From an uncultured Ruminococcus sp. (lineage in GTDB: Bacteria > Bacillota > Clostridia > Oscillospirales > Ruminococcaceae): DNA of 28,982 nucleotides. The notes under the pieces were generated by a model. The model saw only the letters and a list, made by a program, of their open reading frames with translations, made no database searches and was not told the DNA's origin. The DNA lies in assembly GCA_900550695.1 (NCBI GenBank), contig URTF01000023.1, forward strand, positions 1-28,982, given 5' to 3'. Position 1 is the stretch's first letter. The number at the start of each line of letters is the position of its first letter. The position numbers and the translations under genes are program-made. Shown here one piece after another: positions 6,596 through 14,756 of the stretch.

Positions 6596-7258
6596 ATGAG
6601 TAATACGCTTATTGTAATAGACGGATTGGACGGAAGCGGAAAATCCACTCAATTTGATATCGTAAAGGAAAAATTATCGCAGGAATATACTGTAAAGGCT
6701 ATAAGCTTTCCGGAATACGATAAACCGTCTTCAACGCTTGTAAAGATGTATCTATCGGGTGAGATATCGGAAAATGCCGCTGATATAAATGCCTACGCCG
6801 CTTCAAGCTTCTATGCCGTTGACCGATATGTCAGCTATAAAAAATATTGGGAGCAGAATTACAAAAACGGTGAGCTTATCCTGGCGAGCAGATATGTTTC
6901 CTCAAACGCTATCCATCAGATGTCAAAGCTTCCCGAAAGCGAGTGGGACAGCTACCTCGAATGGCTTCAGGACTATGAATATTCAAAGCTTGAACTCCCT
7001 CGCCCGAACTGCGTTATCTTCCTCGATATGCCTATCGAAATTTCGCAGAAGCTTATGAGCGAACGCTATAACGGCGATGAAAGCAAAAAGGATATCCACG
7101 AATCCAATATATCTTACCTTATGACCTGCCGAAAGACTGCGCTCTATGCCGCAGAAAAGCTTGGCTGGCACGTTGTTGGCTGCAGTGACGGCGACAAACC
7201 ATTGCCAATTAAAGCAATTAACGATAAAATTATGAAAATAATAGCCAAAATGCTGTAA
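6596..7258 (+). CDS. tmk: Thymidylate kinase-like P-loop kinase
   Basis: The family phosphorylates dTMP to dTDP with ATP. The 220-residue product has the P-loop GLDGSGKS (10-17), the substrate segment SFPEYDKPSS (about 42-51), NAYAASSFYAVDRY (about 66-79), and a LID-like part RYNGDESKKDIHE. The usual D-R-Y/H motif of the nucleotide-binding region reads ILASRYVSSNAIHQ, with Ser in place of Asp. It resembles the 220-residue clostridial branch of annotated thymidylate kinases, which often occurs apart from the holB-linked one, so another nucleoside monophosphate or deoxynucleoside kinase role is possible. GGGTGAT precedes the ATG. It heads a co-directional run of six genes to 11955. Confidence 0.82.
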   Translation: MSNTLIVIDGLDGSGKSTQFDIVKEKLSQEYTVKAISFPEYDKPSSTLVKMYLSGEISENAADINAYAASSFYAVDRYVSYKKYWEQNYKNGELILASRYVSSNAIHQMSKLPESEWDSYLEWLQDYEYSKLELPRPNCVIFLDMPIEISQKLMSERYNGDESKKDIHESNISYLMTCRKTALYAAEKLGWHVVGCSDGDKPLPIKAINDKIMKIIAKML

Positions 7259-7306
7259 AGTACAATAGCTTTGCAGCAAAGCAGATACCAATCGGAGCAA
7301 TCTCAA

Positions 7307-8188
7307 ATGTTTGATTTCAGAAAAATTGAGCTTAGTGATAAGCCTTGGATAGACAGTATCCTTAAAATGTCGGATTTTCGCGGCTGTGAATACTCGTTCG
7401 CCAACAATTTTGCGTGGCATCGTCTGTATGAAACCGAAATTTGCCGATATAAGGATTTTTATATTTCAAAATCGGAGAAAGACGGGCTGCATTTCACATA
7501 TCCCGCAGGTCAGGGCGACAGAGCGGAGCTTTTCCGTGAATTGCGCAAATATTCGGAAGAAAAGGGAAGTCCTCTCTGTGTGACATCGGTCACGAATGAT
7601 GAACTGGCGTTTTTTGAGGAAAATTTTCCAAACGAGTACACGGTCACGACCGATGAAGCTGACTATGACTATATATATCTGGCTGAAAAGCTAAGAACCT
7701 TGACAGGCAAAAAGTATCACGGAAAGCGAAACCACCTCAATCGCTTTTATGAGAACAACTGGAGCTATTCAAAGCTTACCGAAAAAGACTTTGATGACTG
7801 TATTCTTTTTGCTGCGGAAAGCTATAACGACAATGATATGTATGACGATGAATCTGCTGTCGGAGAGCAGTATGCGATAAATACATTTTTCAATAACTTT
7901 GATGAGCTTGGACTGAAAGGCGGAGTTATCCGCATTGATGGAAAGGTTGCAGGCTTTACAGTTGGCAGCAGAATAAATTCCGATACGCTTGATGTTCACA
8001 TCGAAAAGGCTTTGCCAAATATCAACGGTGCTTATACCGCTGTAATGAATGAATTCGCAAAGGCTGAATCTAAAGATTTCACATATATCAATCGTGAAGA
8101 GGATCTCGGCATTGAGGGGCTGCGAAAGTCAAAGCTTTCCTATAATCCAGAATTTCGTTTGGTGAAAAATGTTGTAACGTTCAAATAA
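7307..8188 (+). CDS. DUF2156 / LPG-synthase C-terminal-like protein
   Basis: The 293-residue product resembles DUF2156 proteins, a GNAT-like double-acyltransferase fold also found as the catalytic half of aminoacyl-phosphatidylglycerol synthases (MprF). Visible marks are FRGCEYSFANNFAWHRLY near the N-terminus, KYHGKRNHLNRFYE in the middle (a conserved basic motif), and GYTAG-like strands GGVIRIDGKVAGFTVGSRI, with DVHIEKALPNINGAY and YINREEDLGIEGLRKSK near the end. No membrane spans are present, so it is a stand-alone soluble form; its substrate is unknown. The ATG at 7307 has CGGAG 9 nt upstream; the TTG at 7271 is not supported. It ends 11 nt before the DJ-1 gene. Confidence 0.8.
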   Translation: MFDFRKIELSDKPWIDSILKMSDFRGCEYSFANNFAWHRLYETEICRYKDFYISKSEKDGLHFTYPAGQGDRAELFRELRKYSEEKGSPLCVTSVTNDELAFFEENFPNEYTVTTDEADYDYIYLAEKLRTLTGKKYHGKRNHLNRFYENNWSYSKLTEKDFDDCILFAAESYNDNDMYDDESAVGEQYAINTFFNNFDELGLKGGVIRIDGKVAGFTVGSRINSDTLDVHIEKALPNINGAYTAVMNEFAKAESKDFTYINREEDLGIEGLRKSKLSYNPEFRLVKNVVTFK

Positions 8189-8199
8189 GGAGGATAATT

Positions 8200-8742
8200 A
8201 TGGTATATGTATTTCTTGCTGAGGGCTTTGAGGAGATCGAAGCCGTTACGGTAATTGATGTTTTGAGAAGAAGCGGAACAGAGGTAGTGTCTGTCGGAAT
8301 CGGCGGAAAGAATATCAAAGGCGCTCGTGGAATAACTGTCTGCGCCGACACGGACGACAGCTCTGCCGCACTTGATGATAAACTTGAAATGATCTATCTC
8401 CCCGGCGGTTTAAAAGGTATGCAGAATCTTGATGTGTCCGATTTTGTTGAAAAGGCAATAAGATACTGTCAAGATAATGACCTTTACATCAGTGCTATGT
8501 GCGCATCACCGACAGTTCTCGGACATAAGGGCGTTCTGAAAGGCAAAAAGGCTTGCTGCTACCCCGGCTTTGAAAAGGAACTTTTCGGTGCGGAGATATC
8601 GACCGATGATGTTACCGTTGACGGTAAAGTTGTAACTTCAAGAGGACCTGCAACTGCAATGGCTCTTGCCGTAAAGCTTGCAGAGATAATGACAGATAAG
8701 ACTACTGCCGAAAAGGTCAGCGAGGGTCTTTTATGCAGGTAA
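8200..8742 (+). CDS. DJ-1/PfpI family protein (YajL-like)
   Basis: The family covers glyoxalase/deglycase-type and redox-sensing proteins acting in the cytosol. The 180-residue product is of typical length. It shows the N-terminal FLAEGFEEIEAV with the conserved Glu, LPGG at 67-70, the nucleophile-elbow Cys101 in SAMCASP, and the C-terminal SRGPATAMALAVKL. These fit the DJ-1/YajL/ThiJ branch. An AAGGAGGA site is 7 nt before the ATG. The last 10 nt overlap the next gene. Physiological activity in this organism is not predictable. Confidence 0.92.
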   Translation: MVYVFLAEGFEEIEAVTVIDVLRRSGTEVVSVGIGGKNIKGARGITVCADTDDSSAALDDKLEMIYLPGGLKGMQNLDVSDFVEKAIRYCQDNDLYISAMCASPTVLGHKGVLKGKKACCYPGFEKELFGAEISTDDVTVDGKVVTSRGPATAMALAVKLAEIMTDKTTAEKVSEGLLCR

Positions 8743-9335
8743 AGACCGCTGATTTCGATATAAGAGAGTACAAAAAAGAGCTCCGTGCAAAATTCAAACA
8801 AATACGCAGGGATATGCCCGAGCAGACAAAAGCGGAGCTTGACGATAAAATTTGCAGAAAACTCGTTTCTACCGATGCGTATAAACGCTGTAAACGTCTG
8901 CTGACCTACGTTTCAACAGAGATCGAAGTCGATACGATGCAGCTTATAAATACTGCTCTTGCTGACGGCAAGACGGTCGCTGTTCCCCGATGCATTGACG
9001 GAACACGGAATATGGATTTCTACATTATTACCTCGGACGGGCAGCTTGAAGCAAGAACGTTCGGCGTACTTGAACCCGACCCCGAAAAATGCGAAATGCT
9101 GACCTGCTTTGACGATGCGGTTTGTATCGTCCCTGCACTCGCTTATGATATGGACGGCTATCGGCTCGGTTACGGCGGCGGCTATTATGACAGATTTCTT
9201 TCCGCACATATTGGATTATATAATATAGGAATTGAGTATTGCAGCTGTACAGTTTCAAACCTTGTCAGGGGCAAATTCGATGTTGCGGCAAACCTTATTG
9301 TGACAGAAAAATATATCAAGAAAATAAAGGCTTAA
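8733..9335 (+). CDS. 5-formyltetrahydrofolate cyclo-ligase
   Basis: Converts 5-formyl-THF to 5,10-methenyl-THF using ATP, returning stored folate to one-carbon metabolism. The 200-residue product has the N-terminal basic helix KKELRAKFKQIRRDMP, the strand LLTYVSTEIEVDT, the conserved VPALAYDMDGYRLG and the signature GYGGGYYDR (146-154). The start at 8733 lies inside the end of the DJ-1 gene and uses GAGGG in it, so translation is coupled. It stands 12 nt before mltG. Confidence 0.95.
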   Translation: MQVKTADFDIREYKKELRAKFKQIRRDMPEQTKAELDDKICRKLVSTDAYKRCKRLLTYVSTEIEVDTMQLINTALADGKTVAVPRCIDGTRNMDFYIITSDGQLEARTFGVLEPDPEKCEMLTCFDDAVCIVPALAYDMDGYRLGYGGGYYDRFLSAHIGLYNIGIEYCSCTVSNLVRGKFDVAANLIVTEKYIKKIKA

Positions 9336-9347
9336 AGGAGGGGCAGT

Positions 9348-10718
9348 ATGGACGAAAATAAGGAAAAAGGCACTAACGCTGAGGAAACCTCAGTTGAGAA
9401 CATTTCCGAGGAAATATCTGATGCGAAAAGTGAAAATACTTTACATAGTGACGAGGCATCAGCTTCGGAAGATCAGTCCGATATCAACAGCATAATAGAG
9501 GAATATTCAGAATATGAGGAAAAAAAGGCTGCTGAAAATACTGATGCTCCCGAAAGTACAGATAAATCGGAAATTGACGGATCCGAAATTTCGGACGATG
9601 ATGATTTTGAGGACGAGCCGGAGGAAAAACGTCCGCCGAAGCCTAAAAAGAAAAAACGCAGAAAAAAAGGCGGCGGAAAGCTTGTTTTCGGACTTATAAT
9701 GACAGCGATCATAGTTGCGGTTGCTATATTCTGCGCAGCTGTTGTTCTTCGTTTTGCGAAGGACTTTGTCGGAGTAGGAAAATCCGGCGTTGAGATTGTT
9801 GTTGAGATACCGATGAATTCGGGTACGTCCGATATTGCTGATATCCTTGCCAATGAGGGTATAATCGACAGCACATATTTTTTCCGTTTTTACTCCCGTG
9901 TAAAGGGCTCGGACGGAACATTCGTCGCAGGCTCACACGTTCTTTCACCCGATATGTCCTATGAAAATATCGTTTATGAACTTCAGCAGGGCGCTGTTGA
10001 TACCCGTGAATCGGTCGATGTTACATTCCCCGAGGGGATCGATCTGCTTGACGCTGCCAAAAAGCTTGAAGAGAGCGGCGTATGCAGTGCATCTGATTTT
10101 ATCCGTGATTTCAATAGTTCAAGCTTCGGATTTGACTTTGAAAAGCTTGTAAAGGTCAGTGCAATGAAATTCTACAAAATGGAAGGATATCTTTTCCCCG
10201 ATACCTATACATTTTATGTCGATGAAGACCCGAAGATAGTCTGCAAGAAGATCTGCAGAAATTTTGAAACTAAGATAACAGCCGATATTTATGCAAGAAT
10301 GGACGACCTTGGCTTGGAATTTGAAGAAATGCTGACAATGGCGTCTATGGTTCAGGCAGAGGCAAGCTCCGTCTATGATATGAAGCGTGTTGCATCTGTT
10401 TTCCGAAACAGACTTGCAGACCCCGATAATTATCCGCTTCTCCAGTCCGACCCGACAAGAAAATATGTCGAAGAGGTTATCGAACCGAATATTGACTTTC
10501 CGTCAAAGGAGATGTTCAAAGCATATAACACCTATGAGGGCGCAGGACTTCCCCCGGGACCGATATGCAACCCGGGACTTGACGCTATAAATGCTGTTCT
10601 TTATCCTGCCGATACCGACTATTATTACTTCTGCGCAAATGTCGATACAGGTGAGGTTTATTACGCAAGAACAAACGAGGAACATGAAGCAAATCTTGTT
10701 CTTGCAGGAATTAAGTGA
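9348..10718 (+). CDS. mltG: Endolytic murein transglycosylase MltG
   Basis: Cleaves nascent peptidoglycan strands at the outer face of the membrane. The 456-residue product has a long acidic cytoplasmic tail (1-96), a Lys/Arg-rich stop segment (97-111), one membrane span (about 112-134), then a LysM-like part (about 148-215) and the YceG catalytic domain. The catalytic Glu is Glu338 in MASMVQAEAS, followed by RVASVFRNRL, LLQSDPT and NTYEGAGLPPGPICNPG. AAAGGAGGGG precedes the ATG. The acidic tail is longer than in E. coli MltG (which has almost none), a trait seen in Firmicutes. The gene after it is a U32-family gene, as in the B. subtilis yrrL-yrrO region. Confidence 0.95.
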   Translation: MDENKEKGTNAEETSVENISEEISDAKSENTLHSDEASASEDQSDINSIIEEYSEYEEKKAAENTDAPESTDKSEIDGSEISDDDDFEDEPEEKRPPKPKKKKRRKKGGGKLVFGLIMTAIIVAVAIFCAAVVLRFAKDFVGVGKSGVEIVVEIPMNSGTSDIADILANEGIIDSTYFFRFYSRVKGSDGTFVAGSHVLSPDMSYENIVYELQQGAVDTRESVDVTFPEGIDLLDAAKKLEESGVCSASDFIRDFNSSSFGFDFEKLVKVSAMKFYKMEGYLFPDTYTFYVDEDPKIVCKKICRNFETKITADIYARMDDLGLEFEEMLTMASMVQAEASSVYDMKRVASVFRNRLADPDNYPLLQSDPTRKYVEEVIEPNIDFPSKEMFKAYNTYEGAGLPPGPICNPGLDAINAVLYPADTDYYYFCANVDTGEVYYARTNEEHEANLVLAGIK

Positions 10719-10728
10719 GGAATTGTTA

Positions 10729-11955
10729 ATGGATATAAACAATCTTGAGGTTCTTGCGCCCGCAGGCGACTATGAACGCTTTAAGGCTGCGCTCGACTAT
10801 GGCGCAGATGCGATCTACATCGGCGGAAAGGCTTTCAGCATGAGAGCCGCTCCGAAAAATTTCGAGGGCGAGGGAATGAAGTCCGCCGTTGATGAAGCAC
10901 ACGCAAAAGGCGTGAAAGTCTATCTCACCTGCAATACTTTGCCGAGGAATGATGAAATTCCGCAGTTTGAGGGTTTTATGCAGGAAGCGGTTGCAAGCGG
11001 CGTTGACGCTGTTATCGTTGCTGACCTCGGACTTATGGCTCTCGTGAAAAAGTTTGCTCCCGATATGGAGATACACATGTCCACCCAGACGGGCATTGTC
11101 AACTATGCTTCGGCGAATGAGCTTTACAATATGGGCGCAAAGCGTGTTGTCCTTGCCCGTGAGCTTTCGCTTGAAGAAATTGCGGAAATTCGTGCAAAAA
11201 CACCGAAAGACCTTGATATCGAGGTTTTCGTACATGGCGCAATGTGTATGTCATTCTCCGGCAGATGCCTGCTTTCAGCATATCTTACCAACCGTGATGC
11301 AAACAGGGGAGAATGTTCACAGCCGTGCCGCTGGGGTTATCACCTTATGGAAGAAAAGCGTCCGAACGAGTTTTATCCCGTTTATGAGGACGAAAAAGGC
11401 TCGTATATCCTCAACGCAAAGGATATGTGTATGATCGACCATATCGACGACCTCGCAAAAGCAGGAGTTATGAGCTTCAAGATTGAGGGCAGGGCGAAGT
11501 CCTCATACTATGTTTCCGTTGTCACGAACGCCTACCGTATGGCAATGGATATTTTCAAAAAAGACCCCGATAACTTCAAGCTACCCGATTGGGTGCGTGA
11601 CGAGGTTTTCAAGGTCAGCCACAGAAAATACTGCACAGGTTTTTTCTATGGTCACCCAAAGGACAGCCAGTATTACGAAAACAGCGGATATATCCGTGAA
11701 TATGACGTTGTTGCAATTGTTGACGAGTGCAGGGACGGAAAAATCTACGCAACTCAGCGCAACCGCTTTGAAAAGGGTGCGCAGGTTGAAATTCTTGCTC
11801 CCGGCTGTCACTATGACGATATGACCATTAACGAAATGTATGACGAGAACGGCGAGCTTGTCGAAAATGCAAACCACGCAATGATGAAGCTCGTTATCCC
11901 GTGCGAAAAGTCATATCCGGCAGGCTCTATCATCAGAATGAAAAAAGATGACTAA
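10729..11955 (+). CDS. Peptidase U32 family protein, TrhP/YrrO type
   Basis: U32 members of this type act in prephenate-dependent hydroxylation of tRNA wobble uridine (TrhP in E. coli, YrrO/YrrN in Bacillus) rather than as true peptidases. The 408-residue product begins LEVLAPAGDYERFKAAL, has DAIYIGGKAFSMRA, and carries the U32 signature as EVFVHGAMCMSFSGRC followed by Cys in GECSQPCRWGY, the four-Cys set that binds an iron-sulfur cluster in this family. The C-terminal beta-barrel part is present to about residue 405. The ATG at 10729 with GTGAGG 8 nt upstream fits; an in-frame extension to 10591 would overlap mltG by 128 nt and is not credible. The mltG link supports the TrhP-type reading. 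Confidence 0.9.
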   Translation: MDINNLEVLAPAGDYERFKAALDYGADAIYIGGKAFSMRAAPKNFEGEGMKSAVDEAHAKGVKVYLTCNTLPRNDEIPQFEGFMQEAVASGVDAVIVADLGLMALVKKFAPDMEIHMSTQTGIVNYASANELYNMGAKRVVLARELSLEEIAEIRAKTPKDLDIEVFVHGAMCMSFSGRCLLSAYLTNRDANRGECSQPCRWGYHLMEEKRPNEFYPVYEDEKGSYILNAKDMCMIDHIDDLAKAGVMSFKIEGRAKSSYYVSVVTNAYRMAMDIFKKDPDNFKLPDWVRDEVFKVSHRKYCTGFFYGHPKDSQYYENSGYIREYDVVAIVDECRDGKIYATQRNRFEKGAQVEILAPGCHYDDMTINEMYDENGELVENANHAMMKLVIPCEKSYPAGSIIRMKKDD

Positions 11956-11966
11956 TATAATAGTAT

Positions 11967-12011
11967 AAAATCCGTCCTCCCGTAATAAATTTATTTCGGG
12001 AGGGGATTTTT
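11967..12011 (+). terminator. Terminator that also masks the next gene's RBS
   Basis: CCTCCCG (11976-11982) pairs with CGGGAGG (11997-12003); the stem extends inward over an A/T helix and outward as ATCC with GGAT (11970-11973, 12004-12007) past a 2-nt bulge, with an A-tract on the left and TTTTT at 12007-12011. This is a good intrinsic terminator for the mltG-U32 unit. GGGAGGGG in its 3' arm is also the only ribosome site for the ATG at 12012. Confidence 0.85.
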
Positions 12012-12326
12012 ATGGATAATGAACAGCTTGACGAAAAAACAGAGAATATAGGCGAAATGTCGGACGAACCTAAAACCGAAGTTCCAAGCTTTACAAACCC
12101 GAATGAAAAAAAGTATATAACGCTTGACGAAACAATAACGCTCCAAGCTATCATATGCGTCATTATTTCAATATTTTTCATAGCGGCGAATATGTTTGCA
12201 CCCGACATCGCAGGGCAGCTTTCCGATGAATTCAAGGAGAATTACTATTCTTCCGCAGAAAAAACGGACAACGTTCTTGAAGCGTTTCTTGAATTTGTTA
12301 ATTCAAAACCCGTGTCCTATGATTGA
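12012..12326 (+). CDS. Short one-TM protein coupled to SpoIVFB-like protease
   Basis: I do not recognise the family. The 104-residue product has an acidic cytoplasmic N-terminus (1-44; many Glu, Asp, Lys), one membrane span (about 45-62; LQAIICVIISIFFIAANMF) and a short acidic tail of about 40 residues. Its last 8 nt overlap the start of the M50 protease gene, so the two are probably made together. In Bacillus and many clostridia the gene just before spoIVFB is spoIVFA, a one-TM partner that holds the protease inactive; this protein has a similar topology but no M23/LytM domain. Calling it a SpoIVFA stand-in is inference from position and shape only. GGGAGGGG precedes the ATG at 5-7 nt. Confidence 0.75.
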   Translation: MDNEQLDEKTENIGEMSDEPKTEVPSFTNPNEKKYITLDETITLQAIICVIISIFFIAANMFAPDIAGQLSDEFKENYYSSAEKTDNVLEAFLEFVNSKPVSYD

Positions 12327-12903
12327 GTTTTCTTTCAGAGGGGTAAAGGTCTGTTTCGATTTCAGCTTCTTTGCGGCAGTATCATTGCTTATGCTTTGCA
12401 GCGGGAACAACTGTACAGCTTACAGCCTTTACGCCTGCCTGCTTCACGAATCGGGACATCTTCTGGCAATGTTTTTAACAGGACAAACCGTGAAAAAGCT
12501 TGTTTTTTACGGTGCAGGGATAAAAATAATCCGTCCGATGAATGATATGCTCTGCAAATTTCAGCAGGAAATAATAACGCTGGCTTCGGGCTGTGCAGTG
12601 AATTTTATTTTGTATGCTGTGACGAAGCTGTTTGGTTTCGGCGAAGATTTCGGTGCTGTAAATCTTGCGATAGGTCTGTTCAACGCACTGCCGATAAGCT
12701 TTCTTGACGGCGGAAAACTCATAACAGCGGCGTTTTACCGATTTTTGCCGTACAGATATGCGCTAAAGGCTGAATCTGCGCTCAATTATGCAAGCATTAT
12801 AACCGTTCCTGCCGCCGCAGCGGTGCTTTTTATGACGGGAACAAGGAATTTTACAATATACCTGACTCTGCTGTTTTTGCTTTTTACCGCAGTAATGGTT
12901 TAG
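12319..12903 (+). CDS. spoIVFB: M50 site-2-type membrane metalloprotease, SpoIVFB-like
   Basis: SpoIVFB cuts pro-SigK inside the mother-cell membrane around the forespore. The 194-residue product has four to six hydrophobic segments, the zinc motif HESGH at 43-47, and the second active-site motif NALPISFLDGG with Asp130. That size and motif order fit the SpoIVFB class, though SpoIVFB usually also has a C-terminal CBS domain, which is absent here. I chose the ATG at 12319, which overlaps the preceding gene; a start at 12196 would lie deep inside it. The following radical SAM and DUF2344 genes commonly sit after spoIVFB in clostridia, which supports the call. A general M50 protease is the alternative. 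Confidence 0.78.
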   Translation: MIEFSFRGVKVCFDFSFFAAVSLLMLCSGNNCTAYSLYACLLHESGHLLAMFLTGQTVKKLVFYGAGIKIIRPMNDMLCKFQQEIITLASGCAVNFILYAVTKLFGFGEDFGAVNLAIGLFNALPISFLDGGKLITAAFYRFLPYRYALKAESALNYASIITVPAAAAVLFMTGTRNFTIYLTLLFLLFTAVMV

Positions 12904-12911
12904 GAGGATCT

Positions 12912-14756
12912 ATGCTAAAGGATAAGATAGAAAAGCTTCTGCTCAATGTAAAAACGCCCTCACGCTATATCGGCGGAGAGCTTAACAGCGTTGTAAAGGA
13001 TAAAAATAAAGTGGATATGCGCTTTGCATTCTGCTTCCCCGATACTTATGAGATAGGTATGTCGCATCTTGGAATGAAGATACTTTATTCGCTGACGAAT
13101 GAACGTGAGAATTTCTGGTGCGAACGGGTATTTGCTCCCGATGTGGACTTCGAGAAGCTTATGCGTGAAAATGACATTCCTCTTTATGGACTTGAAAGCC
13201 TTGAACCGATAAAGGATTTTGATTTCATCGGCTTCACCATACAGTATGAAATGTGCTATACGAACATACTCAATATGCTTGACCTTGCAGGAATACCTGT
13301 AAAGGCTAAAGACCGTACAGCGCTTTCTCCTATAGTTATCGGCGGAGGTCCGTGCGTGTGCAATCCCGAGCCGATAGCTGAATTCTTCGATATGTTTATC
13401 CTCGGCGAGGGCGAAGAAGTCAACCTTGAGGTTTACGATCTTTATGTTGAGATGAAAAAGAAAGGTGCTTCAAAAACAGAGTTCCTCGAAGCCGCTGCAA
13501 AGATCGAGGGCGTGTATGTCCCTGCTTTCTATGATGTTGCCTACGAAGACGATGGCAGGGTGAAAAGCTTTACACCAAACAACCCCAATGCTTCGCCTAC
13601 TATTAAAAAGAGAATAATCAAGGATATGAGCAGGGTCTATTATCCCGATAAATTTGTTGTGCCTTATTGCGAGATCGTACATGACCGTGCCATTGTCGAG
13701 GTGCTTCGTGGCTGTATCCGAGGCTGCCGATTCTGTCAGGCAGGATATATCTATCGGCCTCTCCGTGAAAAAAATACCGGCGTGATCTGCAGTGAAACAA
13801 AGAGCCTTTGTGAAAGTACGGGCTACGAAGAAGTTTCGCTCTCGTCACTCAGCACGAGCGACCATTCTGATATCGAAAATATGCTTGTAAAGCTTTCAAA
13901 CTATACAGAGGAAGAAAAGATAAATCTTTCACTTCCGTCGATGCGTATCGACCGTTTCAGCAAGGAGCTTATGGATCAGATACAGAAAGTCCGCAAGAGC
14001 GGTCTGACCTTTGCCCCCGAAGCAGGAACACAGCGGCTTCGTGACGTTATCAACAAGAACATAACCGAGGACGAAATATTCCGTGCCTGCAGGCTTGCTT
14101 TTGACGGCGGGTATACGGCTGTAAAACTCTATTTTATGCTTGGACTTCCAACCGAAACGGACGATGATATCCGAGGTATTGCCGAGCTTGCGAAAAAGAT
14201 ATGCGACCTTTTCTATCAGAATCCGAACCGTCCCCGTGGCAGACATATCCAGATATCGATAAGCTGTGCAACGTTCGTGCCGAAGCCGTTCACACCGTTT
14301 GAGTTTGAACCGCAGGCGACCGAGGAAGAGATAAAGCATAAGCAGGAGGTTCTCCTCGATGCAACAAGGGGCAACCGCAATGTCAACGTAAGCTGGAGCA
14401 AGTACCGTGTCTCCGTTCTCGAAGCTGTTTTGGCAAGAGGGGACAGACGTATTTCTTCCGTTATCTATGACGCTTGGAAAAGCGGCTGTAAATTTGACAG
14501 CTGGGACGAATACTATAACTACAATGCATGGTGCGAAGCGTTCGGGAAAAACGGTTTGGATATGAATTTCTATGCCTGCCGAAAGCGTGAATATGACGAA
14601 GTATTTCCGTGGGACTGCTTTGACTATTATGTTACAAAGCAGTTCCTCATAAGGGAAAACAAGACTGCACACGAAGCCGTAACAACACCGAACTGCCGTG
14701 AAAAATGCGCAGGCTGCGGCGTAAACAGATGTATAGGAGGTCCTTGCTTTGACTGA
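12912..14756 (+). CDS. Radical SAM protein, TIGR03960 type
   Basis: Member of an uncharacterised radical SAM family, cytosolic, reaction unknown. The 614-residue product has an N-terminal cobalamin-binding-like domain (about 30-190; GMSHLGMKILYSL, PIVIGGGPCVCNPEPIAEFF), then the radical SAM core with the cluster motif CIRGCRFC (Cys268, Cys272, Cys275), SLSSLSTSDH, LTFAPEAGTQRLRDVINKN and KLYFMLGLPTE. The last 21 residues hold five Cys (CREKCAGCGVNRCIGGPC), possibly a second metal site. AGGAGGATCT precedes the ATG, 8 nt after the protease gene. The stop overlaps the start of the DUF2344 gene by 8 nt; in many clostridia the two parts are paired or fused. Confidence 0.92.
   Translation: MLKDKIEKLLLNVKTPSRYIGGELNSVVKDKNKVDMRFAFCFPDTYEIGMSHLGMKILYSLTNERENFWCERVFAPDVDFEKLMRENDIPLYGLESLEPIKDFDFIGFTIQYEMCYTNILNMLDLAGIPVKAKDRTALSPIVIGGGPCVCNPEPIAEFFDMFILGEGEEVNLEVYDLYVEMKKKGASKTEFLEAAAKIEGVYVPAFYDVAYEDDGRVKSFTPNNPNASPTIKKRIIKDMSRVYYPDKFVVPYCEIVHDRAIVEVLRGCIRGCRFCQAGYIYRPLREKNTGVICSETKSLCESTGYEEVSLSSLSTSDHSDIENMLVKLSNYTEEEKINLSLPSMRIDRFSKELMDQIQKVRKSGLTFAPEAGTQRLRDVINKNITEDEIFRACRLAFDGGYTAVKLYFMLGLPTETDDDIRGIAELAKKICDLFYQNPNRPRGRHIQISISCATFVPKPFTPFEFEPQATEEEIKHKQEVLLDATRGNRNVNVSWSKYRVSVLEAVLARGDRRISSVIYDAWKSGCKFDSWDEYYNYNAWCEAFGKNGLDMNFYACRKREYDEVFPWDCFDYYVTKQFLIRENKTAHEAVTTPNCREKCAGCGVNRCIGGPCFD

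Noticed and set aside
5936..9390. Shared MDENK start of the 5936 protein and MltG as sign of duplication
   Set aside because: Likeness ends after about six residues; both are acidic Lys-rich cytoplasmic tails, so chance and start-site base composition explain it.
10591..10728. N-terminal extension of the U32 gene
   Set aside because: It would overlap mltG by 128 nt, and the family N-terminus and ribosome site both fit the ATG at 10729.
11964..11971. TATAAAAT as a SigE -10 for the spoIVFB-like pair
   Set aside because: It matches CATACAMT at 6 of 8 positions but has no KMATATT-like -35 at 13-15 nt upstream, and it lies in A/T-rich sequence. TATAAT at 11956-11961 likewise lacks a -35.
12196..12318. 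N-terminal extension of the M50 protease gene
   Set aside because: It runs through the coding part of the preceding gene and adds a basic, non-family sequence; the ATG at 12319 gives the usual start close to the first span.
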